DNA from: an uncultured Collinsella sp.
GTDB lineage: Bacteria; Actinomycetota; Coriobacteriia; Coriobacteriales; Coriobacteriaceae
Direction of reading: 5' to 3'
Assembly: GCA_902475785.1 (NCBI GenBank)
Contig: CABSAN010000014.1
Location: forward strand, 1 to 43,632
Length of the DNA stretch: 43,632 bases
The position numbers and the translations under genes were made by a program. The notes under the pieces were generated by a model that saw nothing but the letters and a program-made list of their open reading frames with translations, made no database searches and had not been told where the DNA came from. The first letter of the stretch is position 1. Each line of letters starts with the position of its first letter. Of this stretch, positions 32,311 through 40,186 are shown in pieces.

Positions 32311-33981
32311 CTAAACCTCCATGACGACCGGGATGATCATCGGACGAGTACGCGTACGGCTCCAGATAAAGTTAGAAAGCGAGTCGCGCACGGCCTTGCG
32401 AATGGCATCGGAACCGCTGCTCGTAAAGCTGAACTTGCCCTTCTCGATCGTCTTCATGATGGACGCCGAGGCGTCGTCGGAGAACTGATCGTCGATGGCA
32501 AAGGAGACGCCACGGCCCGAGAACTCGATGGCCTCGATCTTCTTGTGCTTGAGCGAAACGATAGCGACAGCCGTGACCATACCGTCGTTGGCAAGCTTCT
32601 GGCGATCGCGCAGAACGATAGGGTCGGTATCGCCGATGCGCAGTCCGTCAACGTAGACGACGCCGGACTCGACGGGCGTACCGCGCTTGACGATACCGCC
32701 ACGCATCTCGAGCGTATCTCCGTTGTCAAGGATAAAGATATGATCATCCTTGATGCCCATCTTACGGGCAAGCTGGGCATGGGCGCGCAGATGCACGGCC
32801 TCGCCGTGGACCGGCATAAAGTACGTAGGCTTGGCCATGGCCATCAGGAGCTTGAGCTCCTCCTGGCTACCGTGACCCGAGACGTGAACGAGGGCGCGGT
32901 TCTTATCCCACACGTCGCAGCCAAGCTTGGCGAGGCTGTTGACGACCTGCTGAACGGCCTTCTCGTTACCGGGGACCGGCGTTGCCGAGAGGATGACGGT
33001 ATCGCCCTCGTGGATGGAGAGCGTCTTGTGTTCGCCGTTAGCCATGCGCGAAAGGGCCGACAGGGGCTCGCCCTGCGAACCGGTGCACATGACGACGATC
33101 TTATCGTCGGGCAGGTTATCGATATCGAAGGCATCGATAATATCGGCATCATCAATGTTGAGATAACCGAGCTCGCGCGCCACGCGGGTGTTGGTGAGCA
33201 TGGAACGACCGGTCACGACGACCTTGCGGCCGCACTTGCGGGCAGCGTCGCAGATCTGCTGCAGACGATGGATGTGGCTCGAGAACGAAGCGACGAACAC
33301 GCGGCCCGGAGCATTCTTGATGGCATGCAGCAGATTGGGGCCAACCTCGGCCTCGGACTTGGTAAAGCCAGGAACCGTGGCGTTGGTGGAGTCGGACAGC
33401 AGCAGGTCGATGCCCTGCTTGGCAAAGCGGCTGATAGCGGCATAGTCGGGCGTGACGCCGTCGATGGGCGTCTGGTCGAGCTTAAAGTCTCCGGTGTGCA
33501 TAACGGTGCCCTGGTTGGTGCGGATGAACACGCCCAGAGCGCCCGGGATGGAGTGCGTCATCGAGAAGAAGTCGAGCGAGATGCCACCGAGATTGACGTG
33601 GCTGCCGCCCTTGACCTCACGGAACTTGGGTGCACGAATGCGGAACTCGGAGAGCTTGCCCTCGATAAAGCCGAGCGTCAGCTTGCTCGAGAAGATGGGC
33701 ACCTTGTTGTTGAGATCCTGCAGCAGATACGGAAGCGAACCGGTGTGGTCCTCGTGGCCGTGAGTGACGACGATGCCGCGGAGCTTTTCCTCGTTCTCCA
33801 GAACATAGGTGTAATCCGGGAGTACCAGATCGATACCGGGCTGCGAGTCGTCGGGGAACATGAGGCCAGCGTCGACGAGCACCATGTCGTCGCCGCACTC
33901 GAAGACCGTCATGTTCTTGCCGATGCCATCTAGGCCGCCGAGCGGGATGATCTTCAAGGGAGATGATTTTTTAGCTGCCAT
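32311..33981 (-). CDS. rnj: Ribonuclease J
   Basis: 556 residues. The metallo-beta-lactamase HGHEDH zinc motif (His74, His76, Asp78, His79), the MTHSIPGA and HTGDFK motifs, the beta-CASP domain (GRSMLTNTRVARELG, TGSQGEPLSAL) and the C-terminal HVSGH region identify RNase J, a 5'-3' exo- and endoribonuclease. ATG 33981 gives the family N-terminus; AAAGGA lies about 14 bases before it, a long spacing. The frame is open to 34134 but no better start is seen. Upstream lies the non-coding gap with foldback elements A and B. Confidence 0.95.
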   Translation of the reverse strand: MAAKKSSPLKIIPLGGLDGIGKNMTVFECGDDMVLVDAGLMFPDDSQPGIDLVLPDYTYVLENEEKLRGIVVTHGHEDHTGSLPYLLQDLNNKVPIFSSKLTLGFIEGKLSEFRIRAPKFREVKGGSHVNLGGISLDFFSMTHSIPGALGVFIRTNQGTVMHTGDFKLDQTPIDGVTPDYAAISRFAKQGIDLLLSDSTNATVPGFTKSEAEVGPNLLHAIKNAPGRVFVASFSSHIHRLQQICDAARKCGRKVVVTGRSMLTNTRVARELGYLNIDDADIIDAFDIDNLPDDKIVVMCTGSQGEPLSALSRMANGEHKTLSIHEGDTVILSATPVPGNEKAVQQVVNSLAKLGCDVWDKNRALVHVSGHGSQEELKLLMAMAKPTYFMPVHGEAVHLRAHAQLARKMGIKDDHIFILDNGDTLEMRGGIVKRGTPVESGVVYVDGLRIGDTDPIVLRDRQKLANDGMVTAVAIVSLKHKKIEAIEFSGRGVSFAIDDQFSDDASASIMKTIEKGKFSFTSSGSDAIRKAVRDSLSNFIWSRTRTRPMIIPVVMEV

Positions 33982-34169
33982 AGGTGAGTGTTGTTTCCTT
34001 TCTACGAAACAGGTCTGGAACAACCGACGGGGCGCTTCTGGCAAACCGACCGTCGGGAACGTACAACTATGCATCGCAGAGTCGATGCAGTAACCACAGT
34101 ATGATACCCATTCGCACAACAACAGACCACCCATGCATCAAAGCCCCATCTGAAGCCGTGTATCCCGCC

Positions 34170-34310
34170 GGTCAGGGCTCAGCGGCCCCGGCACGGGCTA
34201 AGTTTCCTGCTCTACAGTCCTGCTCACGACGGAGGCCACATTAAGTGGCCTCCTGTTCGTGCGGAACTCGCGATAAACTTAGCCCGTGCCGGGGCCGCTG
34301 AGCCCTGACC
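34170..34310 (-). repeat. Foldback element A, family 2 (conserved 69-bp core, locus-specific arms)
   Basis: The 36-bp arms 34170-34205 and 34275-34310 are exact inverted copies. The 69-bp core (34206-34274), read on the minus strand, matches 59 of 69 positions in element B. Eight of the ten differences fall in four base pairs of an internal hairpin and preserve pairing in both copies. Only the core-proximal AAGTTT of the arms is shared with element B. Confidence 0.8.
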
Positions 34311-34444
34311 TGCCAATATGGGACAGGTTTATTTTGGTCGGTTTTATCTGGGAAAATGCTGTTGCAGATATCTACAGATCTGAAATCTGACTACTGATTA
34401 GACTGTCCAACTTAAATAGCGAGCGGCACTAACCAGCCCTTTTT

Positions 34445-34575
34445 CTTGCGCCCGGGAGGGCCGCATATGAAGTTTATCGCGAGTTCCGCACGCAAAGGAA
34501 AGCACTTAATGTGCTTTCCGTCTTGCGCAGGACTGTAGAGCAGGAAACTTCATATGCGGCCCTCCCGGGCGCAAG
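34445..34575 (+). repeat. Foldback element B, family 2
   Basis: The 31-bp arms 34445-34475 and 34545-34575 are exact inverted copies. After one mismatch, pairing continues for eight more bases (34436-34443 with 34577-34584), where it meets the pnp terminator. The core (34476-34544) contains the hairpin GGAAAGCAC-TTAAT-GTGCTTTCC, against GGAGGCCAC-TTAAT-GTGGCCTCC in element A. It is oriented opposite to A. Confidence 0.8.
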
Positions 34576-34576
34576 C

Positions 34577-34605
34577 AAAAGGGCGACCCCTGTCCGGAGT
34601 CGCCC
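34577..34605 (-). terminator. Intrinsic terminator of pnp
   Basis: GGGCGAC (34581-34587) pairs with GTCGCCC (34599-34605). On the minus strand the stem is followed by TTTTGCTTG, 26 bases after the pnp stop. Confidence 0.8.
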
Positions 34606-34630
34606 TTGTTGAGCTGCTTATGTGCGGCTG

Positions 34631-36877
34631 TTACTCGGCGTCGTGGTGACGGCGGGGCTTGCGGCCTCCGTTGTCGCCGGGACGGCGCGGGCGGTCGCTG
34701 CGCTCGGAGCGGTCGCGACGCGGACGCTCACGGCGCTGGAAGTGCTCGCCGTCGCCCTCGGAGGCACCCTCGGCGCGTGCCGGGGCCTCGGGCTTATCCA
34801 GACGGTCGAGCGAGATCTTACCGCGATCGTCGACCTCGATGACGACGACCTTGACCTCGTCGCCCACGTTGAGGACGTCCTCGACCTTCTCCACGCGGCC
34901 CTTGGCAACGCGGGAGATGTGCAGCAGGCCGTCCTTACCGGGCAACAGGTTGACGAAGGCGCCGAAGGGCTGGATGGAGACCACACGACCGGTGTACTCC
35001 TCGCCCGGCTCGGGAACCTTGATGATGAGCTTGATGCGCTCGACGGCCTGATCGACGGACTCGCCGGTGCCGCCGACAAAGACGGTGCCGTCCTCCTGGA
35101 TGTCGACCGAAGCGCCGGTCTCGTCCTGGATGCCGCGGATGACCTTGCCGCCAGAACCGATGACGTCGCGGATCTTATCGGTCGGAACCTGGATGGAGAC
35201 GATGCGCGGGGCGGTGCTGCGCGTGGTATGACGCGGCTCGGGGATCACATCGAGCATCTTCTGCAGGATGAAGGCGCGACCCTCCTTGGCCTGCTGCAGG
35301 GCACGGGCCAGGATGTCGAAGGTAAGGCCGGTGGCCTTGTTGTCCATCTGCAGGGCGGTGATGCCCTCGGTGGTACCGGTGACCTTAAAGTCCATGTCGC
35401 CCAGGAAGTCCTCGAGACCCTGGATGTCGGACAGGACCACGGTCTTGCCCTCCTCCTGGATCAGGCCCATGGCGATACCGGAGACCGGGCGCTTAATGGG
35501 CACGCCGCCGTCCATAAGGGCGAGCGTGGAGCCGCAGGTCGAAGCCATCGAAGAGGAGCCGTTGGACTCCATGACCTCGGAGACCACGCGGATGGCGTAG
35601 GGGAACTCGTTCTCGTCGGGGAGCACCGGAAGCAGAGCGCGCTCTGCCAGGTTGCCGTGGCCGATCTCGCGGCGCTTGGGGCTGCCCATGCGGCCGGTCT
35701 CGCCGGTGCAGAACGGCGGGAAGTTGTAGTGGTGCATGTAGCGCTTGCCCTCGGTGGGCTCGATGGTATCCAGACGCTGGCCCTCGTTGAGCATGCCGAG
35801 CGACAGCACGGAGAGCACCTGGGTCTGACCGCGCTGGAACAGGCCGGAGCCGTGAACGAGCGGCAGGTAGTTGTCCTTCACCATGATGGGACGGATCTCG
35901 TCGGCGGCACGGCCGTCGACGCGCTCGCCGGTCTCGACGACCATGGTGCGCATGGCCTTCTTCTCGAGCTTCTTGAGTGCCACGGGGATCTCGCGCTCCC
36001 AAGCGGCCTGCTCCTCCTCGGTGAACTCGGCACGGATGGACTCCTTCAGAGCCTCGACCTTACCGATACGGGAGAGCTTGTCGGCGTCGCGGAGGGCGGC
36101 TGCCATCTCGTCGTAGTGGGCGAAGATGCGCTCCTGGACCTCCTCGACGGGCTGGTCGAGCGGGTACTCCTTCTTAACGATGGGGCCGTTGACCTGCTCC
36201 CACTCGGCGACGAACTCGTCCTGGGCCCGGCAGAAGGCAGCGAGGGCCTCCTGACCAAACTTCATGGCGGCGAGCATGTCGTCCTCGGAGATCTCCTCGG
36301 CACCGGCCTCGACCATCGAGATGAAGTCGGCGGAGCCGCCCAGCTCCAGATCCAGATCGGAGTTCTCGCGCTCCTCGTAGGTGGGGTTGACGATAAACTC
36401 GCCGGTCTCCACGTTACGGCCGATGCGCACGCAGGCAAGCGGGCCCTCGAAAGGCACGCCGCCGAGCGTCATGGCCAGGGAAGCACCCATGACGTTGATG
36501 ACGTCGAAGGGGTTGACCTGGTCGGCGACGAGCGAGGTAGCGACGATGTGTACCTCGTTGCGGAAGCCGTCCGGGAAGCTCGGGCGGATCGGGCGGTCGA
36601 TCATGCGCGCGGTGAGCGTGGCCTTCTCGCTGGGACGGCCCTCACGCTTGAGGTAGCCACCCGGGATGCGGCCGGCAGCGTACATCTTCTCGTTGAAGTC
36701 GACGGTCAGCGGGAAGAAGTCGTAGTTCTTGCGCTCCTTGGAGACGACCACGGTGTCGAGCATCGTGGTGTCGCCCTGCTTGACCAGGCAAGCGCCGGTG
36801 GCCTGCTTGGCAAGCTCGCCCGACTCAAAGGTGTAGGTCTTGCCGTACAGCTCAAAGGTCTTGGATACGAGTGTCAT
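34631..36877 (-). CDS. pnp: Polynucleotide phosphorylase
   Basis: 748 residues: first RNase PH domain (about 10-230), alpha-helical domain (about 240-320), second RNase PH domain (about 325-555), KH domain (IGSGGKVIRGI, about 580-625), S1 domain (about 640-705) and a C-terminal Arg/Asp-rich tail (about 706-748, RRDRSERSDRPRRPG). It degrades RNA 3'-5' using phosphate. GGAGA precedes the ATG. A leader hairpin, CCCGCAG/CTGCGGG (36891-36913), sits just before the ribosome binding site, a plausible site for autoregulation. rpsO lies upstream, as in most bacteria. Confidence 0.96.
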   Translation of the reverse strand: MTLVSKTFELYGKTYTFESGELAKQATGACLVKQGDTTMLDTVVVSKERKNYDFFPLTVDFNEKMYAAGRIPGGYLKREGRPSEKATLTARMIDRPIRPSFPDGFRNEVHIVATSLVADQVNPFDVINVMGASLAMTLGGVPFEGPLACVRIGRNVETGEFIVNPTYEERENSDLDLELGGSADFISMVEAGAEEISEDDMLAAMKFGQEALAAFCRAQDEFVAEWEQVNGPIVKKEYPLDQPVEEVQERIFAHYDEMAAALRDADKLSRIGKVEALKESIRAEFTEEEQAAWEREIPVALKKLEKKAMRTMVVETGERVDGRAADEIRPIMVKDNYLPLVHGSGLFQRGQTQVLSVLSLGMLNEGQRLDTIEPTEGKRYMHHYNFPPFCTGETGRMGSPKRREIGHGNLAERALLPVLPDENEFPYAIRVVSEVMESNGSSSMASTCGSTLALMDGGVPIKRPVSGIAMGLIQEEGKTVVLSDIQGLEDFLGDMDFKVTGTTEGITALQMDNKATGLTFDILARALQQAKEGRAFILQKMLDVIPEPRHTTRSTAPRIVSIQVPTDKIRDVIGSGGKVIRGIQDETGASVDIQEDGTVFVGGTGESVDQAVERIKLIIKVPEPGEEYTGRVVSIQPFGAFVNLLPGKDGLLHISRVAKGRVEKVEDVLNVGDEVKVVVIEVDDRGKISLDRLDKPEAPARAEGASEGDGEHFQRRERPRRDRSERSDRPRRPGDNGGRKPRRHHDAE

Positions 36878-36890
36878 TGTTCTCCTTTAC

Positions 36891-36913
36891 CCCGCAGACC
36901 CCTTGCCTGCGGG
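36891..36913 (-). promoter_or_regulatory. Leader hairpin in front of pnp
   Basis: CCCGCAG (36891-36897) pairs with CTGCGGG (36907-36913), a few bases upstream of the pnp ribosome binding site. Enteric pnp leaders contain such a stem as the target of RNase III-PNPase autocontrol; whether that applies here is inference. Confidence 0.4.
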
Positions 36914-36980
36914 CTTCTCATGTGACGCGGGCCCCCTGCCCCCGCCACGCTTCAGAGCGTGATTGTTCACGCCCTTACAC

Positions 36981-37012
36981 AAAAAGAGCGCCCCGCTGCG
37001 CAGGACGCTCTT
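36981..37012 (-). terminator. Terminator or attenuator between rpsO and pnp
   Basis: AAGAGCG (36984-36990) pairs with CGCTCTT (37006-37012). On the minus strand the stem is followed by TTTTTGTG, 16 bases after the rpsO stop. Confidence 0.8.
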
Positions 37013-37027
37013 AGCATGTACAAATCC

Positions 37028-37306
37028 TTACTGGATGTTGTCGCGGATGCCCAGAGCCTTGATGAGCTCACGATACTCGACGATGTCGTTCTTCTTGATG
37101 TAGGAGAGAAGACGACGACGACGGCCGACGAGCATGAGCAGGCCACGACGGGTGTGAAAGTCCTTCTGGTGGGACTTCATGTGCTCGGTCAGCTCCTTGA
37201 TGCGCTCGGACAGGATGGCGACCTGAACCTTGGGGTTACCGGTGTCGACCGGGGAGTTACCGAACTGGGCGGTCAGCTCCGCCTTGCGCTCTTTGGAAAC
37301 AGTCAT
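37028..37306 (-). CDS. rpsO: 30S ribosomal protein S15
   Basis: 92 residues, the standard length plus three. The 16S rRNA-binding signature (LTEHMKSHQKDFHTRRGLLM, then VGRRRRLLSYIKKND) is complete. ATG 37306 has AAAGGTGA upstream; the open frame reaches further (37402), but S15 begins here. Paired with pnp, as is general in bacteria. Confidence 0.97.
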   Translation of the reverse strand: MTVSKERKAELTAQFGNSPVDTGNPKVQVAILSERIKELTEHMKSHQKDFHTRRGLLMLVGRRRRLLSYIKKNDIVEYRELIKALGIRDNIQ

Positions 37307-37444
37307 TGTTTCACCTTTCGTTTTGCGTCGCCCACGGGCGACTCGATTCGCCTCGGACTGGGAAGCCGCCGGTGGAGCGAACATCCAAGGTCGAGGTACC
37401 AACAGGTCGGTATGTTACCACAAGCAGCCCGCCCTTGCGCATCA

Positions 37445-38194
37445 TCACCGACCCAACATGAATTCCATCGCACGGAGGCGCTGGTCGGTATGCGTCGCCG
37501 CCCACACATGCGAAAGCCCGAGCAAGAACGCCGCCGTATGCGGGTCGATTCGCTCGGCCATGAGTGCATCGAACGTCATGGACATGAGGGCGCGCAGCCA
37601 TGCAACCTCGCCGGTTGAGACCAACTCGGCGCCCGGAACGCTCGACGCGCATGAGCCGCACATGAGGCCGCCCGCCTGGGGCGAAAAATACGACAGCATC
37701 GGGTCTCCGCACAGCACACATGCCGAGAAATCGGGGCGGTAGCCAACGTGCGACAGCAGCTTAAAGACAAAGGCCGCCACGAGCAGGTCCATATGTGCCG
37801 AGTCGAGCCCGCTGCCGACAAGTGTGAGCGCCCGCTGCGTGATGGCAAAGGTAAACGGGTCCTCGGCGTCCTCGAACGAGCACACGCGCGCGACCTCGGC
37901 GATCGCGCTTGCGGCGCAGGTCGTCTCGTAATCGGGCGCGGCGCCGAGCGGCGCCTCCATAAGCTCGGCCTGAGAAACCACGTCGAGCGAGCGTCCATGT
38001 GCGAGCAGCATATCGACGGTACAGAATAGCTCGCAGCGCGCAGCCAGGCGCCCGCCGGGTTTGCGCGCACCCTTTGCCACGGCACGCACCTGCCGACCCC
38101 GCTCGTCAAGCATCGTCAGGATCAGGTCGGTCTCCTTGAGCTTGGTCTTATCGAGGACGAGGACCTTCGTGCGATATGTCCGGGAGCCTGCCAT
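37445..38194 (-). CDS. recO: DNA repair protein RecO
   Basis: 249 residues. The N-terminal OB fold (YRTKVLVLDKTKLKETDLIL, about 7-80) and the C-terminal helical domain with a zinc site (CVLCGDP ... CGSC, about 160-183) are visible. RecO loads RecA onto SSB-coated DNA. It lies 15 bases downstream of era, as in many Gram-positive genomes. Confidence 0.92.
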   Translation of the reverse strand: MAGSRTYRTKVLVLDKTKLKETDLILTMLDERGRQVRAVAKGARKPGGRLAARCELFCTVDMLLAHGRSLDVVSQAELMEAPLGAAPDYETTCAASAIAEVARVCSFEDAEDPFTFAITQRALTLVGSGLDSAHMDLLVAAFVFKLLSHVGYRPDFSACVLCGDPMLSYFSPQAGGLMCGSCASSVPGAELVSTGEVAWLRALMSMTFDALMAERIDPHTAAFLLGLSHVWAATHTDQRLRAMEFMLGR

Positions 38195-38209
38195 GCGCGC
38201 CGCGCGCCC

Positions 38210-39277
38210 TTAGTCTTCGGCGTTGTAGCCAAAGCGACGAATCTGTGCCTCGTCGTCGCGCCAGCCGGCCTTGACCTTCACGTCCAGCTCCAAAAAGACC
38301 TGCGTGCCAAAAATGCGCTCAAGGTCGCGACGGGCGTCGATACCGATATGCTTAATCATCTCGCCGCCCTTACCGATAATGATGCCCTTCTGGCCCTCAC
38401 GCTCAACGTAAATGGTGGCATGCACACGCAGCACCTTCTTGGTCTGCTCGAGCGCATCGCAGATCACGCCCACGGAGTGCGGGATCTCGTCACGGGTTCG
38501 GCGCAGAACCTTCTCGCGCACAAACTCGGCCACAAGGGTCTCGTCGGAAGCATCGGTACCCATGTCCTCGGGGAACCAACGCGGGCCCTCGGGCAAAAAG
38601 TGCGCAACGGTATCGATAAAGGCATCGACGTTGAAGTTCTTGACCGACGACGTCACGATCTCGTCGTCATATTCCATGAGCTCGTGGGCGGCTTTAAGCT
38701 GCTCCATGACCTGTGCGGGGTCGGCCTCATCGGCCTTGGTAAGCACCAGGACCTTCTTACAACGGGCATTTTTGACGCGCTCGGCAACCCAAGCGTCTCC
38801 CCTGCCGATCGGCTTGGTGGCATCAATCAAAAACGCGACGACGTCGACATCGTTCAGCTCGAACAACGCACTCTTGTTGAGCTCGGACCCCAGGCCATCC
38901 TTGGGCTTATGAATACCCGGGGTATCGACAAAGACCAGCTGGTAGCCGGGGCGATTGACAACGGCGCGCATACGGCGGCGTGTCGTCTGGGCCACCGGCG
39001 AGGTGATGGCGACCTTTTTGCCATAGCAGGCGTTGAGCAGCGTGGACTTGCCGGCGTTGGGGCGACCGACCAAGGCCACAAAGCCGCTGCGGAAACAGGG
39101 TTCCACATCGCCAAAGCCCATAGGGCCGTCGTCCTCGTCGCACAGGGCGTCGAGCTCCTCATCGCTCATGCCCTCAAACGGGTCGAACTCCTCGACTTCC
39201 TCGAACTCTTCGGTATCCACCGCGTCCAGGGACTCGTCGTCCAAAATCTCATCGGAAGGCTGCATATTGTCGGACAT
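38210..39277 (-). CDS. era: GTPase Era with an acidic N-terminal extension
   Basis: 355 residues, against about 300 normally. P-loop GRPNAGKST (71-79), switch II DTPG, base motif TKAD and the C-terminal KH domain (IIIGKGGEMIKHIG, about 299-312) are complete. Era binds 16S rRNA and helps 30S maturation. The first 60 residues are strongly acidic (EEFEEVEEFDPFEGMSDEEL) and absent from typical Era. ATG with AAGGGA upstream supports the long form. Between dgkA and recO. Confidence 0.94.
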   Translation of the reverse strand: MSDNMQPSDEILDDESLDAVDTEEFEEVEEFDPFEGMSDEELDALCDEDDGPMGFGDVEPCFRSGFVALVGRPNAGKSTLLNACYGKKVAITSPVAQTTRRRMRAVVNRPGYQLVFVDTPGIHKPKDGLGSELNKSALFELNDVDVVAFLIDATKPIGRGDAWVAERVKNARCKKVLVLTKADEADPAQVMEQLKAAHELMEYDDEIVTSSVKNFNVDAFIDTVAHFLPEGPRWFPEDMGTDASDETLVAEFVREKVLRRTRDEIPHSVGVICDALEQTKKVLRVHATIYVEREGQKGIIIGKGGEMIKHIGIDARRDLERIFGTQVFLELDVKVKAGWRDDEAQIRRFGYNAED

Positions 39278-39289
39278 GGGAATCCCTTT

Positions 39290-39667
39290 CTAAATAAAGC
39301 CGAGCGCGTGGGCAAATACCAGTAAGCCCACAATCGCGGCGGTGATGGAAAGAACGTATACAGAGGCGGCGGCGATGTCCTTCGCACGCTTGGCCAGCGG
39401 ATGGAGCTCCTGGGTCGCTAGGTCGACGATAGCCTCCATAGCGGTGTTGCACAGCTCGCCGTGAATCACCAGGCCACAGCAGATGATAACCGTGGCCCAT
39501 TCGGCAATATCGAGCCCCACGATGCAGCCGGCAATGACGGTGCACACGCCTGCTGCGAGCATGACCTTGATGTTGCGCTCGGTCTTGACGGCGGTGACAA
39601 AACCCTCCATGGCATAGGAGAACGACTTTAAGAAGGACGGATGGTCCTTGTTCGATCCGGGAATCAT
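39290..39667 (-). CDS. dgkA: Diacylglycerol/undecaprenol kinase (DgkA family)
   Basis: 125 residues, three membrane helices, with the family motif GELCNTAMEAIVDLA (about 69-83) holding the catalytic and metal-binding Glu residues. Gram-positive members phosphorylate undecaprenol; the substrate here is inferred from that. GGAG precedes the ATG. It is packed between ybeY (9 bases) and era (12 bases), a common cluster. Confidence 0.92.
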   Translation of the reverse strand: MIPGSNKDHPSFLKSFSYAMEGFVTAVKTERNIKVMLAAGVCTVIAGCIVGLDIAEWATVIICCGLVIHGELCNTAMEAIVDLATQELHPLAKRAKDIAAASVYVLSITAAIVGLLVFAHALGFI

Positions 39668-39676
39668 AAACGGCTC

Positions 39677-40186
39677 CTAGTCGTGGGCATGATTGGTGAT
39701 GGGGCCGACGTGGACCAGCTTGGGGTCCTCGCCGCGCTCGAGCGCCAGATCGCGCAGGATGGCGTCCTCGCGGGCCTCCATAACCTCGGCCTCGTCGTCC
39801 TCGATATGGTCATAGCCCAGCAGGTGCAGCATGCCGTGTACGAGCATCAGACGACACTCGTCAGCGGGGCTATTGCCAAAACCGGGGGCCTGACGGGCAA
39901 TAACCTGCGGGGCCAAGATAATATCGCCGAGCTCGAGCGTCTCATCGGCGGGAATATCCTCGTCAAAGGCCGAATCGCACTCAAACGAGAGCACATCGGT
40001 GGTGCGGTCGATACCGCGCCACTCGTGGTTAAGCTCGTGCATCTCTTCCTCGTCGACATACGAAAGGGAAATCTCGACTTCACGTTCAACGCCCTCAGCG
40101 GCAAGCACAACCTCGCAGATGTGCTCCACCTCTTGCGCGTCGAGTAGCGTATCGAGCTCGGCATCGTTGCTGATCAATACACTCAA
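39677..40186 (-). CDS. ybeY: Endoribonuclease YbeY
   Basis: 169 residues. The metal site HGMLHLLGYDH (about 125-135) is complete, and the N-terminal NHEWRGIDRTTDVLSF motif is typical. It matures the 16S rRNA 3' end. The start is TTG at 40186, in a TTGA overlap with the phoH stop; GGAG lies a few bases upstream, inside phoH, so translation is coupled. Confidence 0.94.
   Translation of the reverse strand: MSVLISNDAELDTLLDAQEVEHICEVVLAAEGVEREVEISLSYVDEEEMHELNHEWRGIDRTTDVLSFECDSAFDEDIPADETLELGDIILAPQVIARQAPGFGNSPADECRLMLVHGMLHLLGYDHIEDDEAEVMEAREDAILRDLALERGEDPKLVHVGPITNHAHD

Larger units (their letters stand above)
33982..34630. other. 649-bp gap between pnp and rnj with foldback elements A and B
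   Basis: It holds foldback element A (34170-34310), foldback element B (34445-34575) and the pnp terminator (34577-34605). Between A and B (34311-34444) are short inverted repeats (GGACAG 34321-34326 with CTGTCC 34403-34408) and AGATCT-rich sequence. The rnj leader (33982-34169) shows no convincing promoter. No gene is credible here. Confidence 0.8.

Noticed and set aside
34170..34575. Insertion sequence or MITE ends
   Set aside because: No transposase frame is present, the inverted ends differ between copies, and no target-site duplication is visible. A non-classical mobile element remains possible and is discussed in the findings.
36878..37027. Riboswitch in the pnp leader
   Set aside because: The hairpins are simple and the region is short; no known riboswitch core is recognisable.
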